DNA of 64,000 nucleotides from Jaapia argillacea MUCL 33604 (GCA_000697665.1 KL197710.1:170078-234077), one strand, 5' to 3'. Counted from the first letter of the stretch, positions 24,451 to 36,279 are shown. Made by a program: numbers and translations. The notes: generated by a model not told the origin, from the letters alone.

Positions 24451-25679
24451 AGCAACACAGATCGCCAATCAGTTGTTCACGAGACATGGTGGCCTGCTGA
24501 TTGCTCATATGGGGGCTATCGTTGATCACAGTCGACTTGATTTCGATGGACGCCACTGCATGCCATCTTTGTTAGCGTCGCGGGGATAAAGTGAATGGAA
24601 TGGTCTCCATGCCGTCGGTACGAACTCCTACAGACGCCGGATTATGCTCAAATGTCGGCGTTTCTTGTCCTCAACTCTCGCAAACTACCGCTATCAAATC
24701 TATACAGCCCCACAGGTAGACTCAGGTGGACGAGAAACTAAAATTTGAACTCAATACAACACCGGGAGACGCCGCCACAGTGCACATGCTATCCGAAGGA
24801 AACGGGCCGCTGTGGTCCACAAGAAGAACTGAACTTGGGGAGAATCAAGGGAGGATAATCGAATATCGTGGTGTCCGATGCAAGTGGAACTTCGCGGGCC
24901 CTCGTGCTTTCGAGGGGCGATTGAGAGTAGATGATTATCCAGCATTGGCCATATGAGAATCTCTGTTCGCGAAGCTGCAAGCAGAACGAGGTTGGTGCCT
25001 AGCCCTCTCGCGAAGCGTTGTGCGACTCGTCATATTGAAACGCGAATACAAATTCGAACAGTAGTCGTGAGGTTACGTTGCTTCCCGCGAGGAGGGCAAG
25101 AATATTGACAGAAAGCGAACAAGAAAAGGGGTGCATCGAAGAAAATCAGGGGGGGAAGACGACGTTTGAAAGTAGCTGTCAAACAGCGCCTCGGCTCGGT
25201 CGAAGGCTCCTGTTATGGCACACAGGCGGTCGTCCGACACGGCAGCTGGAGCGATGCCGAAGGTTCGAGGTAAATGCAGGGTAGGAGACATGACACAGCT
25301 CAATTAGAGAAGTCAAGGTGCGGAGAGGCGAGCAGTCAGAACGCGGAACAGTTCCGTAAGGATGGATGAACAATGGACAACGCTGAAACTTTGAGCTTGG
25401 GTAGCAGGTGCATAGGCAGGACATGACAGCTCGCTGAGAAGCCACGCCGGGGCCTGGGCACCAAGGAGAAGCCAGTCCACGAAAGTGAGTACTTCCGACA
25501 CGCAGATCATCGCGTGAGCCAATGAGGATCCGCGCCAACCACCAGTCCAGACGGTGGACAGCAAGGTCCGTCTGTGGCCCACCAATCAACGACCCTGGAA
25601 TCTTGAGTTCGAGATGTGGCGTGCCTTGCATTGCGCTCATTAAATCCACTGTCCACTTGGCGGGTGAAAGATGGGCTTG
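24451..25679. other. Intergenic or unrecognised; 1.2 kb
   Basis: No family recognised. On the minus strand a stretch from ATG 25640 (MSAMQGTPHLELKIPGSLIG) stays open to 25179 but lacks supporting features, and a second frame across the same bases is similarly long, so neither is called. Confidence 0.4.
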
Positions 25680-26516
25680 TTACATAAATATTCCATAAGG
25701 TCTGGAAATATATCGGTAGCAGAGACCAACCACAGGGAGAGGAGACATCAAGTCTGCCACGACGGGGACGAGTACCAGGTGTTTCGACATTTCGAAGTTC
25801 TGACCCGAGTGCCCTAGATGTGTCGGTCGTGGCATAGATGTCGCCGAGCCCTCGTTCCCGGAAAACATCAAGATTCTCAGCCTCGGCGCTGAAGAAGAGT
25901 GGTAATTGCTTATCAGGGCTCCGTCAATATGGTATCCAATCCGAGGACTGACGCCCGATGGAGAGGATTGTCCAACGAGAACTTTCAATTCCACTCACCT
26001 TGTAAGCGACGGCAGTGGGTAAAACGAAGACCCTGGCGAATCCAGACGGGAAGGCGTTAACCCCAGCAGTACATCGTCTGGGCATGTGTACTCTGGAAAA
26101 CCCCCGCGAAATTTCGAGAACCCGCGGATTGCTGCCAGATGAGGGGCTGAGGCGGTCCGCAGAGATGGTATCTCCTGTGTGATGTCCGAGAAGAAGATGC
26201 TAAATGACCCTAGCTGAATGGGAGTGATGAACACGTTGCCAAACGAGGAGGTGTCTGCAGATTTCGGCACTATCACGACATCATCAAGGCCCAAGGGAGC
26301 AGAACAGCAGTGCCTCGCACCCTCTTCACATCCATGGGACATTTGGAGAGCTAAGAAAGAAGTCCCAAGCTCGCGGATAGTCTTTGGAATGTTCGAGACA
26401 TTGGCAGCGGCATGCGAGTAGAATCCAAGCCAGGAAAGAGTTCGGCGCCGCTGAACTGGCGAAGGGTGTTGGAAGGAAGAAGGATGGGGCATGCAATGTG
26501 GTCCTGTGTTTGCCAT
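25680..26516 (-). CDS. Hypothetical protein, two exons, head-to-head with ATP23
   Basis: Unrecognised. Exon 1 begins at ATG 26516 (MANTGPHCMPHPSSFQHPSP), is open for about 170 codons and ends YPLPSLT before the donor GTGAGTGG near 25996. A 51-nt intron ending GGCGTCAG contains an in-frame stop but is a multiple of three, so splicing restores the frame to SPRIGYHIDGALISNYHSSS and the protein ends RYISRPYGIFM with TAA at 25682-25680, about 260 residues. Composition is Ser/Pro/Leu-rich; there is no clear signal peptide or membrane helix. The 5' end lies only 59 nt from the ATG of ATP23 on the other strand, so the two would share a promoter. The alternative is an antisense open region with no product. 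Confidence 0.4.
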
Positions 26517-26575
26517 GTGGCGCCTCCTTCCTTGGCCGAACGGTGGCTGTAAAAACAATCCTCACTTTGAAGTCC

Positions 26576-27520
26576 ATGAGCGCATCTTCTTCCAGTCCAC
26601 AACCATCGGATTCCATCCCTCGCGATGATGGTACTTTCGAACGATGGCGCCGCCGCTTTTCCGTGATTACTGGGCTGGGAATGTCGGAAGGAGAACGTGC
26701 GCTCGCAATGGACTCAGTCCACCACCAGAACTGCGAAAAGTGGAAGATGCATCTCATGAAATATAGTTAGTATTAATGGGTTCGCACTCCATTCTCTTCC
26801 AACTGTGCTTCGTGTATTTACGCCACCTCGTACGTGGGTTGAACTTTGATTAGGTCCTGCTGTGGTCTTCATGTTGAAGCACCTCGAGCTTTCAGGTTGT
26901 CCCGTTTCACCCGCCAACATCCAATGTAGGCCTTGCGATTATACAAGATCCGGAGGGTTCACTCCCGAGGGCGCTGTGATCCTTTGTCAAGGTCGATTCT
27001 TCAGTCGTGGTCATATGGAAAACACGCTCGTTCACGAGCTAGTCCATATGTATGATCACTGTAAGTTCAAGGTCGATTGGCTCAACTTGCGACATCACGC
27101 GTGCAGTGAGGTGAGTTCTATCAGGTCATTTATCCACACTGTGTGTATTAAGACCGTCATGCAGATCCGAGCGAACAGCCTCGGTGGGGATTGTAGATGG
27201 ACCCGTGAGCTTAGGCGAGGGTTCTTGTCGTTCTCGAAGCAGCATCAGGTTAGCCCATTTTACTCTGGTGATATCTGCTCACGTCTTAACTTAACCCTAT
27301 ATCTGTCTTCCTCGTTCCATAGGCATGTGTGCGCCGTAGAGCAGTACTTTCAGTCCGTGCCAATCCTGCTTGCCCGGATGCCGCCGCGGCTGAACGAGCT
27401 GTCAACGAGGTCTGGGAGAGTTGTTTTGACGACACACGGCCTTTTGACGAGGTATGAGCATCTTTTTGTTACGCAGTCGTGCTTCCCTTCTTACTCGGGA
27501 TCCATGTTTAGATCTATTAG
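26576..27520 (+). CDS. ATP23: Mitochondrial inner membrane metalloprotease/chaperone Atp23
   Basis: Intermembrane-space protease that processes Atp6 and helps assemble the F0 ring of ATP synthase. The ATG at 26576 begins [20 protein letters not shown]. Exon 2 gives [20 protein letters not shown], then [18 protein letters not shown] and the zinc site [20 protein letters not shown] (HExxH: His, Glu, His present). Exon 3 is [20 protein letters not shown], exon 4 [20 protein letters not shown] to [11 protein letters not shown], and the last exon is just I-Y before TAG 27518-27520. The many conserved Cys residues (e.g. [13 protein letters not shown]) fit the disulfide-bonded Mia40 substrate. Four introns, all with good donors. 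Length is normal for the family. No presequence is needed for import of Cys-motif proteins. Confidence 0.95.
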
Positions 27521-27835
27521 TCTGGCAAGCCCGACGCCGAGGCTTGCCTTGCGCCCGTTCGAGTTGGAAATTCTATTTGATTCGTTCAGCTAGAACGTCG
27601 TAGTCTTTACTGTCCGGAGGCCGATCATAGGTTAGCTAGATGTGCATGAGCATCCCACTGCCAGCCCACCCCTTGCGTACTATGTTACAGCTTGGGAACT
27701 AAGTACGAAAATTGACTGGAACGAAGAGCGGAAGTTGCAGAACGACGTGGAAAAGTTCCCAACCATCGTGAATGATCGTGCCGACGTCTTCACATCCGTC
27801 ACATGAAAGGCGCGGGGTCTATTTTAGCCTCACGG

Positions 27836-27843
27836 TATATAAA
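27836..27843 (+). promoter_or_regulatory. TATA box of the GPI-protein gene
   Basis: TATATAAA about 98 nt upstream of ATG 27941, followed by a C-rich leader. Such a box suggests strong or regulated expression. Confidence 0.6.
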
Positions 27844-27940
27844 CCTGGGCGTCAACTTCCCGGCCTCGCATCGAACTTGTCCGCACTCCTCGTCGTGATA
27901 TCCTTCGTTCACGTTCCTCACGTTAACCAAAAGTACAGTC

Positions 27941-28723
27941 ATGTTCGCTCAACTTAGGTGGGTTCCCAGCATACATGTCGCGTATTGTCGCTGATAGCAC
28001 CAACGATAGCACCCTTGCCCTCCTCCTTCCCTTTGCCACTGCTCTGACACTGAGCACTCCAACTGGCCTCACATCTGGTGGTCCCGCCACCGTCAATTGG
28101 ACGGCTACCACTACCGATGTTCCATTCTCACTCGAGTTGGTCAACACTCTCTTCCACAACTCCTTCGCAATCGGCAACAACCTTCAGCCGGGACTCGGCA
28201 CCTACAGCTTCACCATGCCCACCGTGCCCATTGGGTGAGTACTAAGCTCTATGTAGATTCTCTGGTACTTACCGCTATCGATAGTGATGGATACACCTTG
28301 GAGGCTGTTAACATTTCGTGAGTGGCGCGACTGGTGTCCAGTTGTGAACAATATCCTGATAGACCTTTTTAGCAACATCAACCAAATCTACGCTTCCAGC
28401 GGGGATTTCGCTATTGCCCAGGCTCCCAGCACGACCGCCTCGTCGACTGGGTCTTCCACAAGTACTGGCTTGCCACCGTACGTATTCACCGTTGTCTTGA
28501 GTCTCGACCTTGTCTGACAACCGATGTCTTCGTGTTCAGAACCGTCTCCGCCAGCATGACCTCCCCTCTGTCGACTCCATCATCCGGCTCAACCGGCTCA
28601 TCTGCCCCCAGCGCTAGCACAACAGCTTTCAACAGTGGGGCACTTGCGAAATTCTCCTCGTCGACTGGCACTTACGCAGCAATGCTGCTTGGTGCTGTCG
28701 CCGGAGCTGCCATGATCCTCTAA
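27941..28723 (+). CDS. GPI-anchored Ser/Thr-rich cell-surface protein, Kre9/Knh1-like domain
   Basis: Extracellular wall or plasma-membrane protein of the fungal Ser-Thr-rich GPI-anchored family (Kre9/Knh1 N-terminal-like domain). Exon 1 is only MFAQL plus part of a Ser codon; after an intron the signal peptide continues TLALLLPFATALT. The domain core is LSTPTGLTSGGPATVNWTAT, then ELVNTLFHNSFAIGNNLQPG and YSFTMPTVPIG; splicing adds DGYTLEAVNIS and NINQIYASSGDFAIAQ. The second half is a Ser/Thr/Pro stalk (STPSSGSTGSSAPSASTT) and the C terminus is the hydrophobic GPI-signal AAMLLGAVAGAAMIL with TAA 28721-28723; omega-site candidates lie near NSGALAK/SSSTG. Four introns. The call rests on architecture and on the GG.ATV.W motif. 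Confidence 0.88.
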
Positions 28724-29259
28724 AATGTTACCACGAGTGTCGTGGCATGAACCGTGTGGGACTTGACACTTTTTTTGGGTTCTCATCGGTCATGAAGACA
28801 TTCTACTTTTGGCTGACCTGGATATTTCTGGACAATGATTAGGACAATCATGGACTTCGAGTTATGATCTCCTCCCACCGCATCTTCTGCACCCTGTTAA
28901 TAGTCCAACCTTACGACCTTCTGATGTTGACCAGTTTTCGTGTTTTGAACCTTGCATTATCGTAGCATAGTTGTTGTAGTCATCTCTGGTTTGCATCCAA
29001 TTGAACGATGCACATTTTCTGATCGGACTGTCCTCCGTGGTGTTGAACTACAAATTGTTGAGCGGTGAAATTAGGTATGCAGTGGGTGCTCAAGGGCGAC
29101 GGAGGCTAATGACGGGTATATAGCTTGGTGTAGTCGTACAGCCAGCGTACTACAGACTACCTGCGGTGTGAGAGGGAGGGCATAGGGTACGATGGGGGGA
29201 ATATAGTGTACATGCGGGTATAGTGAATAAATACGGTGACGGAATCTTGTCGGGTGACC
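28724..29259. other. Intergenic, convergent 3' flanks
   Basis: Between two convergent genes; AT- and GT-rich untranslated sequence, no gene seen. Confidence 0.6.
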
Positions 29260-30096
29260 TTAGAATCCTCCCAAGCATCCATCGAGAGGCGGCTCCGCGA
29301 AAGAGCTCTTGGTGCGTTGTAGAGGCGGCCGGCGTGGCTTGGCAGCTGGGGTGCTACTTCTCTTCCTTCTCACACCTTCCTGCATCTCCTTGGGAGAAGC
29401 CGAAGGGGCGTGGGGTAGGAATGATAAAGCCCTTTCCAACTTCTCAGACGTGGGTATCGATAATGGGATATGTGAAGTATGACGACGAGATGCAGCGGCT
29501 GCGTGGGATATCGACGCGGAGGAAGATGCGTGGACGTCAAGGTCGGGAGGAGTAGTCACTGAGTCCGATTCGTCAGAGGATGACGAGGACAAGTCAGGGA
29601 CGAGGGTTGGGGCTGAACAAATGGAGACGAACATGCCGTAGAACTCGTCGTCGGAATCGGTGAAGTCACTGGTGCGGTCTTCGATGCCTGCGCCAAAGGC
29701 GGCGTCGTACGTAGCATCGGGTGAAGCCTCCCGCCCGCCGGACGCCTCATAAGCCCGGGGGTGGAAATAACTCCCCTTGACGTTGATGCTTTTCCCTGAC
29801 ATCGTCCTGCCTCGACAATCGTCCAACCTTCCAGCTTGACCCGAACATTCCCCTAGTGAATCTACCTCGTACTCCCGCTCGTTGCGGTGAGGTAGCGCGC
29901 ACGAGTTTGGTGAAACCAGAATAGGAGCGCGATCGTACGTAGATGGTGAGTGTGCTGGGTGCGTCGAAGTTAAGATTGGGGTTGGTGGGAAGTGGACGTG
30001 GGGGGAGAAAGGGGGTGCCGGGCAAGATGCGAATGGAAATGGACTGGAGGCTGAGGTGCAGGGTAGTTGTCGCTTGAGGATAGGTCTCGGGGACAT
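29260..30096 (-). CDS. Ser/Pro-rich hypothetical protein, intronless (278 aa)
   Basis: Unbroken frame from ATG 30096 (MSPRPILKRQLPCTSASSPF) to TAA 29262-29260; a non-ATG extension upstream is ignored. It contains SPHVHFPPTP, STYDRAPILVSPNSCALP and the acidic TSDFTDSDDEFYGMFVS, ending with a basic patch RRKRSSTPAAKPRRPP and SFAEPPLDGCLGGF. No catalytic family is recognised. The PRPILKR and VHFPPTP blocks resemble short linear motifs conserved in several agaricomycete proteins; VHF could be a degenerate RVxF phosphatase-1 docking site, which is inference. There is no signal peptide or membrane segment. Likely a disordered cytosolic/nuclear regulator. A TATATA sits at about 30222, roughly 125 nt upstream. 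Confidence 0.7.
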   Translation of the reverse strand: MSPRPILKRQLPCTSASSPFPFASCPAPPFSPHVHFPPTPILTSTHPAHSPSTYDRAPILVSPNSCALPHRNEREYEVDSLGECSGQAGRLDDCRGRTMSGKSINVKGSYFHPRAYEASGGREASPDATYDAAFGAGIEDRTSDFTDSDDEFYGMFVSICSAPTLVPDLSSSSSDESDSVTTPPDLDVHASSSASISHAAAASRRHTSHIPLSIPTSEKLERALSFLPHAPSASPKEMQEGVRRKRSSTPAAKPRRPPLQRTKSSFAEPPLDGCLGGF

Positions 30097-31034
30097 GCTG
30101 GAAGTAATGTCGTCTACGAATAGCCCTGTTCTGGAGTAATAAGGTGCGGAGGATGCTGGTGTGAAGGCGACTACCTGCAGGCTCGGCCTCAAGGAGCCCT
30201 CAATTCCTCCTGCTTACAAGGTATATAAGGGATTTGATCATTTGTAGAACATTCCACGTTTGGAAACATGGCGGAAATTTCACGAGCACTGGCCAGTTTG
30301 TGGAGCGAGTATGATTGGAGTCGATTGAGGAGAGCAGCTCTTCTTCCGACGGACACTGTGGTGGCACGGGTGTCACCTGTATGCCTTCACCAGAATGACA
30401 GTCAAACCTACGAGCATGTTCGGATCAACGGAAGATCAAAGGTAGCTCCACGATTGCGATGAAATGGGAGGCCAGTCACGGTGAACAAGCAAGACATTCC
30501 CAGAGCAGAATAGAGCTGGTCATGCCTCCTGATCAGGTTGAGATCATACAACAATTTCATCGTCGAGATCCTGCGCTAATCGTGCGCTAGCATTCCAGTA
30601 GGCTGGCAGGAACAAACCTGTGTGGGTAGGCACGAGGGTACTGTGGAGCAACCGAAGCGAGGATGATAAAACATCCGATGCAGTTGATCATGAGCGAGAA
30701 GTTACACCTTGGCAAATGACATTCCTGAAGCAATAACCACGCAGTTGCACGAAGAGCCGCGAGATGCCATGCAGTGGAGCAAGCCCAACCCTACATTCCG
30801 AGGAGCAGGTAGAGTTTGAGTCACGATTTCAGGTCAAGTGTGAAGAGATGGACGAAGATATGGTGTCCGGTAGACGTAAAATGTGGTATCTAGATGGAGA
30901 ATGTAGTAGAGCCCGTGTCCGAGTGGATGAGACTATGTACGATGGTGAAAGGTTACGATGAGAGACAAATGTCGATTAGTTGTGAAATGAGACAAACATA
31001 AGGAGGAAGAATACACCAAGTCGACCCTGCCCTC
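30097..31034. other. Intergenic
   Basis: About 940 nt. Short plus-strand frames at 30268-30462 and 30764-30961 have no supporting features and are not called. TATATAA at 30222-30228 may serve the minus-strand gene. Confidence 0.55.
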
Positions 31035-34000
31035 CTATCCCCAAGGATTCGCGTTGAACGCAGCCTTCCTCCAGTCCGTGGTGGCCGAAGGCGTCGTCGC
31101 ACTAACTGGTGACGAATCCAACGTTATCGTGCCATCCGCTCCACCAAAGGACAACGAGGCACCTCCAGCTAGCGAACTTGTGGAAGATGCAAAGGGATTC
31201 TGAGGTATCGTGAAGGGTGATTGATACGCCGACCCGGAACTGGTTATCGATCCGTCGTTGCGCCCGAACGACAGAGTGCTCGCTAAAGGATCAGGCTTTC
31301 CCATCGTCGACACCGGGCCGAACCCAGCAGATCCGTTATAGCTCGAAGACCTGCCGAAGTCTCGGAAGCCGTATGGCCCATTTGTAGTGGTCTCTTCTGG
31401 AGGTGCCCATACAGAACCATCATTGGAACCGAAGGATAGTGCACGAGCAGGAGGTGATCGAGATATCGATGTGGTACTCAGAGCTGGAATCTGGGAGCCG
31501 AATCTTGAGGGTGTGGGTGAGGTTCGTGCAAATGACATCGTAGATGCTTCCTCGTCCTCGCGATTCTGTGCTTGATACAGTGACATTGACCGAGAGAAAG
31601 ACGACGGTAGCTCGCTGCCTAGCGATGACCTCCCTAGGGAACGTACGCGGTCTGCGCTCTTGGGCAACTGTAGTGAAGGTTTCTGTACGGGCGTAGAAGG
31701 CATCGGCACCTCCACAGCCAGCGGGGGTGTTGATTCTGACCGGTGGGTGGGTGAGTGTGGCGGGACATGGAAACTATTCTTTCGTGGCGATGGATCTATT
31801 TCGCGAGAGTCAGAACCCGTATCCTCAATTACGTCCTTGATAGCGCCGAAGTCAAAGCCAGCCTTCTTCGGTGGAAGGGCAACGGTCGAACTACTTGCTT
31901 CGCTATCAGCTGAATATGGTGCAGAGCCGAGGGTAGGGGGTGGGGGCAGCGGGAGAGCCGAGTTAGCAACGGAAGTATCCTTGGTTTCTTCTCGTGGCGG
32001 TAAGTCCTCCTCGGCACTTGAACGAGGACTTGTGGATAGCCTGCTGGATTTGGCGATTCCGAAATTTGCGGCGGAGGGTGGACGGGATGCTTTCGGAATA
32101 TGCTGAGGCTGCGATTTGGTCCTCCCAAACCACCCCTTCTTCTTGGGTACTTCGTCCCCTTCCCTGACAACAATACGATCCTCGTTGAACTCCGGTTGCT
32201 AGACCACATCTACCATCAGCTCCTAAACCGTGGTCCCAAGCTACTAAGTTACTCACCTGCGGTTCATCGAAATAATCCGCCGACACCGGGAACCCAAGTT
32301 GATCCAAAATCAGCGGCATAAAAGTCCTATAACTCATATGCCCTGAAATCTTATCCGTCACATCCACATTCTCCAAACCCGGCACTCCATCCAACGGTCT
32401 CAACCCAGCGACAGCATTCAATCCGCCCCCAGCAGCCCTAAACAAATAATTCAACACCCAATCATTCCTCGCAAACCCATTAACGAATCTCCCCGACACT
32501 ACAGACCGCGCTTCGATCCAAGTCCGTGTGGGCGCTGTTACTGTGGCACCGAGGAGGAACACGTCTTGGACAATACCGAATTGTTTCTGTCTGTGGAGTT
32601 CGATCAGGCAGTAGAATATTACTCGGGCACCAAGGGAGAATCCGATCAAAGAGATTGGACGGACGCCGAGGTGGCGTTGAATTAGGACGTCTGCTAGAAC
32701 TCCACCGGCGGATTTGGCTCGGTCGCAGGCGTTTGACCAGGGGTTATCGATCAAGTACCCAAGCTTCGTCAGCACTGTAGTGGAGGAATCACTGTCAGAA
32801 TTTATTGGTTGGCATTGAATGAGTGATTATGGAACTCACCGATGGGCCACTGTAAAGCACTCATGAGGGCGGTCATAACAGTCGCGGATAACACAGTTTG
32901 ACCAATCTGTGTCAAAACCTCTGTCGTCAAAATCTTGAGAGCATCACCAGTCTCCTGGATCATCTCCGGTTCCCAAAGCACACTAAACACATCTCCAATG
33001 ATAGGATCTAAAACGCTGAAAGGCAGCCGTACATCGTCTTGAGCTCCTGTCATGAATCTATCCAATATTCGAAATAAGAGGGATCAGCAATTCGCCCTTG
33101 CAGCCTCCAGAATACAAGACCCACCCAGGAACGGTGACAAGACAATTCACCCTCTTGTTATTATGCAGTGGGAGTAGATCAAAAGTCCGAACATGTTTCG
33201 TTCTCCTCGCCATGCCTTTCGCAGCAATACCGGACCCAGTCAAAACACCACCTGCGGTGATGGCTGCAGCACCTCCGGTTCCAGCTAGGAATCCAGTAGT
33301 TCCAGTAACACCGATGGTAGTAAATGCTGCACCAAGACCGGCACCAATGACTGGAGCTAGCAAACCCGCCGAAAGCCCAATAACGAGGCCACCGCCTGGA
33401 AGGATTCCAAATATTAGATTCAGAAGCCATGAATATGGTAATTGGAAAGTCTCGAAGAGAAGGGACGCACCAAGTGTAGCAAGACCAACCATCATATACC
33501 TCTTCTTCTTCGTCATCTTTTCTCTCCCTTCCACAATCTCCCTCTGCTCCATCTTCTCAACGCCCTCCTGAATCTCCAAAGCCTCTGTAACTCTCTTCTC
33601 AAACTTTACCACGTCCAACCATCCCAAACCCAACTTCAACGCTACCTGTTCTAACAAGACTCTTGATCGGGCATCGTAGACGGAATCGGCTACGAGGAGG
33701 AGGAAGAGGTCGCAAAGCACTGTCCAGCGAATGTCGAGGGTAACGTTGGCGTCGGATGGGGATAGGGACGTGGAGACGCCAGGGAGTGGGGCCGTGGAGG
33801 TTTCTTCGAGGACTCGGTGGGTCGTTTGGAATGTAGCGGATGGGGATGGGAATTTCATATTGTCGGGTGTTGGTGTGGTTGGCGTCGAACGAGGTGGTTC
33901 GACGAGTGTGATCTCGGATTTACCATCATCACAAACATCATCCAACTTGACGTCGTTAGCTGGAGGTTCGGGCGGATGGAGTTTCGCCTCTTCAGCTTGT

Positions 34001-34784
34001 TTTCGTGCTTGAACAGGATCGTATTCAGGATTTGCGATGGTATGTGTGGTCATAAGTGACGGAACGAGATCTTCAGGTCTCACACCATGCACACCCAAAC
34101 TTTCAATCATCTTCTGCTCTGTCGGAACAGATGGGCTTTCAATCAACAATCACCATCTAAAACAAACACGAAAGGAATAGCTGTGTGTTATTCACCTGCA
34201 GTTTCGAGCTCCATATGATAATACAACCGACCCATGATTTTGAGCGCCCACAACTCCATGCTATGTATCGCCGCCTTCAAATCCTTGTCCTTGTTCTTCC
34301 CATTCTCAGTACTGATGCTCCGTAACTTCTCTGTCATCTCCCTACTCGTTAGCGCACACACGCCAACATACGCGATCCTCTGCGCCTCGGTCAACAGATT
34401 CTTCGTAGCCTGCATCTGACTGAGAGGAGTCATAGCTTTATCCTCGTCAAACAGATATCTCGTCCTGAGATGCACCTCATCCGCGTCTTCTTCTTCATTA
34501 AGCCGTAGCCTCGTGTATTCACTCTCGTTCTGATCGGACTTGGTACGCCATTCGATACCAAGATCATCAACGTCCAAGAGGTTTCCTGTAGCGTTACCAG
34601 CGTGCGCGGTGCCGCTTGAGATGTCGGATTTCTTGGTAGGGGCAACGTAGTGGTATCGCTTTTGGTCTTCTTCGTCTAGACCGCTAAAGTCGTCCGACTG
34701 AATGACAGGCATGTCTTGCCAGCCATCTTCGTCGTCGTCGAACAAATCCGGTTCAATTGGACGGGTCGGGGGTGGAATGGGCAT
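31035..34784 (-). CDS. Mil1/TMCO4-like DUF726 alpha/beta-hydrolase membrane protein
   Basis: Homologue of yeast Mil1 (YFL034W, an AP-1-interacting protein) and human TMCO4. The ATG at 34784 begins MPIPPPTRPIEPDLFDDDED, with WQDMPVIQ. The intron ending TTCCGACAG joins MELETA to EQKMIESLGVHGVRPEDLVP. The central region has TKKKRYMMVGLATLGASLLF and Gly-rich membrane helices (PGGGLVIGLSAGLLAPVIGA, TGFLAGTGGAAAITAGGVLT). Then comes the DUF726 hydrolase: CLVTVPG spliced to FMTGAQDDVRLPFSVLDPII, LGYLIDNPWSNACDRAKSAG, ISLIGFSLGARVIFYCLIEL (nucleophile elbow G-F-S-L-G) and VDVTDKISGHMSYRTFMPLI (His). The cytosolic tail is long and holds three copies of LSFG-x-x-DG-[ST] near the end, then AFNANPWG and TAG. 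About five introns. Function beyond trafficking is unknown. Confidence 0.93.
31100..31470 (-). repeat. Three LSFG-x-x-DG-[ST] repeats in the Mil1-like tail
   Basis: Minus-strand translation contains ALSFGSNDGSVWAP, TLSFGRNDGSITSS and SLSFGGADGTITLD, each separated by 40-60 residues of Ser/Pro-rich linker. Approximate outer limits given. Confidence 0.75.
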
Positions 34785-35353
34785 TGAAAAGTTAGGGTAG
34801 ATGAAGCCAGGGTAGGAAGAAGAGGGAGTCAGTTATCGGGATAAGGATGCGATGTTGGCGCCGACCGTATACATGCCGTCGGTGCATAGGTTCCCACGGT
34901 CAGACTCGTGGTTTTCTGGCTTGGCTTACCCGTACTGTCTCTCAGATTCAAACTAATCGTGTGTTCATCTCACAAAGACAACAGACAAGGGATCAGCAAT
35001 CACAGACAGGGTATAGGAGATTCCCAAAATCCTGCCATACATTGAGTTGTGTTGAAGGGGAGTGGTGAACCCAGGCGAAAGGGTGACATGCGGTCGTTCA
35101 CTCACTCAAGTCAAGGTTCGAGACGGCGTATGTACTGAAATGGCACTCAAATCGCCATTTGGCGGGCCAAATCACGCACACAAGAGCACGGGCAGTCGTC
35201 AAACTAACCAATGAAGCCGTAGTCGGATACATGATCTTGTGTACAATATCTACACTGGTCTAATGGTAGATCTATGAGCATGAAGTAGGGACGCCAAAAA
35301 TAATGGCAATCACTCACCAAGAAAAGCATAAAATCAACAATACCACCAAAGAA
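34785..35353. other. Intergenic between SRP14 3' end and the Mil1-like gene
   Basis: About 570 nt of noncoding sequence; contains the Mil1-like promoter. No gene seen. Confidence 0.6.
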
Positions 35354-36085
35354 CTACAAAATCTTCCCTTTTGCTCTGGATTCTTCCTTCACTGCCGCCC
35401 TCTGTCTCGATTCCTCCTGCTTTAACGCCGCCTTCAACCTCCTCTGCCTCTTTTTCCTTCCACTACCTCTCTTGGGTCCTTCGATGGGTATAGGATCAGC
35501 TAACCGTTTCTTTTTCCGTGCGAGGTCTTCTGCGCGTTGTTTTTCGCGTTTCTTGTCTCGTTTTCGGAGAGTTGTCATTGATGATTTGAGGAGAGTGCCG
35601 TAGGTCGTGTGAAAGGCATCGAGGTGACCGGGTTCGACCTTATGGGGAGCAAGCAATGATTGAATCGTGGTAATCAGGCAAAGTTGGAGATGGGATCAGT
35701 TTATGGATCATAAACTAGATGATCAGAAAAAAACTCACGCGAGTTGAGAGATTTATTTCCTTTCCGTTCGTAGCACGGATAAGACACGGATACTCTCTTG
35801 TATCCTCTCCATCCTCTGCCGAAGCCATGGCAGCATCATCTCCATCATAACGGACTATGTAACCTCCTCATCAGCAACCAAGAAACATCCATCGATCAGC
35901 ACGAACACGAGGGGAAAAGGCGTACATCGTTTATGAGTCAACCATATGGACCCGTGTTCTCTGGTCGTCTCAAACAGTGAGCCCAACTGTTTTAAAAACT
36001 AAAGGCCTATGATCAATATTTCCTAGGTACCGCTCCTAAGAAAAGGCGAAGGAGAACTGACTGTATCGTTGTCCACCAGCTGCAT
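35354..36085 (-). CDS. SRP14: Signal recognition particle subunit SRP14
   Basis: Alu-domain protein of the signal recognition particle, needed for elongation arrest. Exon 1 from ATG 36085 gives MQLVDNDT; after an intron ending CCTTTAG comes FLKQLGSLFETTREHGSIWL and THKR. Exon 3 gives RYDGDDAAMASAEDG and CLIRATNGKEINLSTR, and exon 4 VEPGHLDAFHTTYGTLLKSS, followed by a strongly basic tail (KKREKQRAEDLARKKKRLAD) and SRAKGKIL before TAA/TAG-type stop at 35356-35354 (CTA on the plus strand). The N-terminal VDNDTFLKQL matches the family signature LDNDTFLTEL. Three introns, sizes 60-120 nt. The Lys/Arg-rich C-terminus is typical of fungal SRP14. Confidence 0.92.
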
Positions 36086-36279
36086 GAAGGCTGGTGTCTT
36101 AATCCAACGCCACAATCCTGTACCAATAATCCGGCAAAGGCCGAGCCCTGTGATTGCTCATTCTCTCGACAAGATTTCGCGCAAACGGACCGTGTCAACT
36201 GTTACAGATTCATTTTCTCTATAATCTTCGGTTTTACGATGCCTGTCTTTTCCAATTCCCATTCCCCCCCTCACTCGAG

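Noticed and set aside
25179-25649. Minus-strand frames of 90-156 codons
   Set aside because: Two frames overlap; the longest starts at GTG, no family character and no clear splice partners.
30268-30462. 64-codon plus-strand frame downstream of a TATATAA
   Set aside because: Only 40 nt from the TATA, no motifs; the TATA more likely serves the minus-strand gene.
33098-33571. Long plus-strand open frame opposite the Mil1-like gene
   Set aside because: Antisense to conserved coding sequence; composition mirrors the minus-strand gene.
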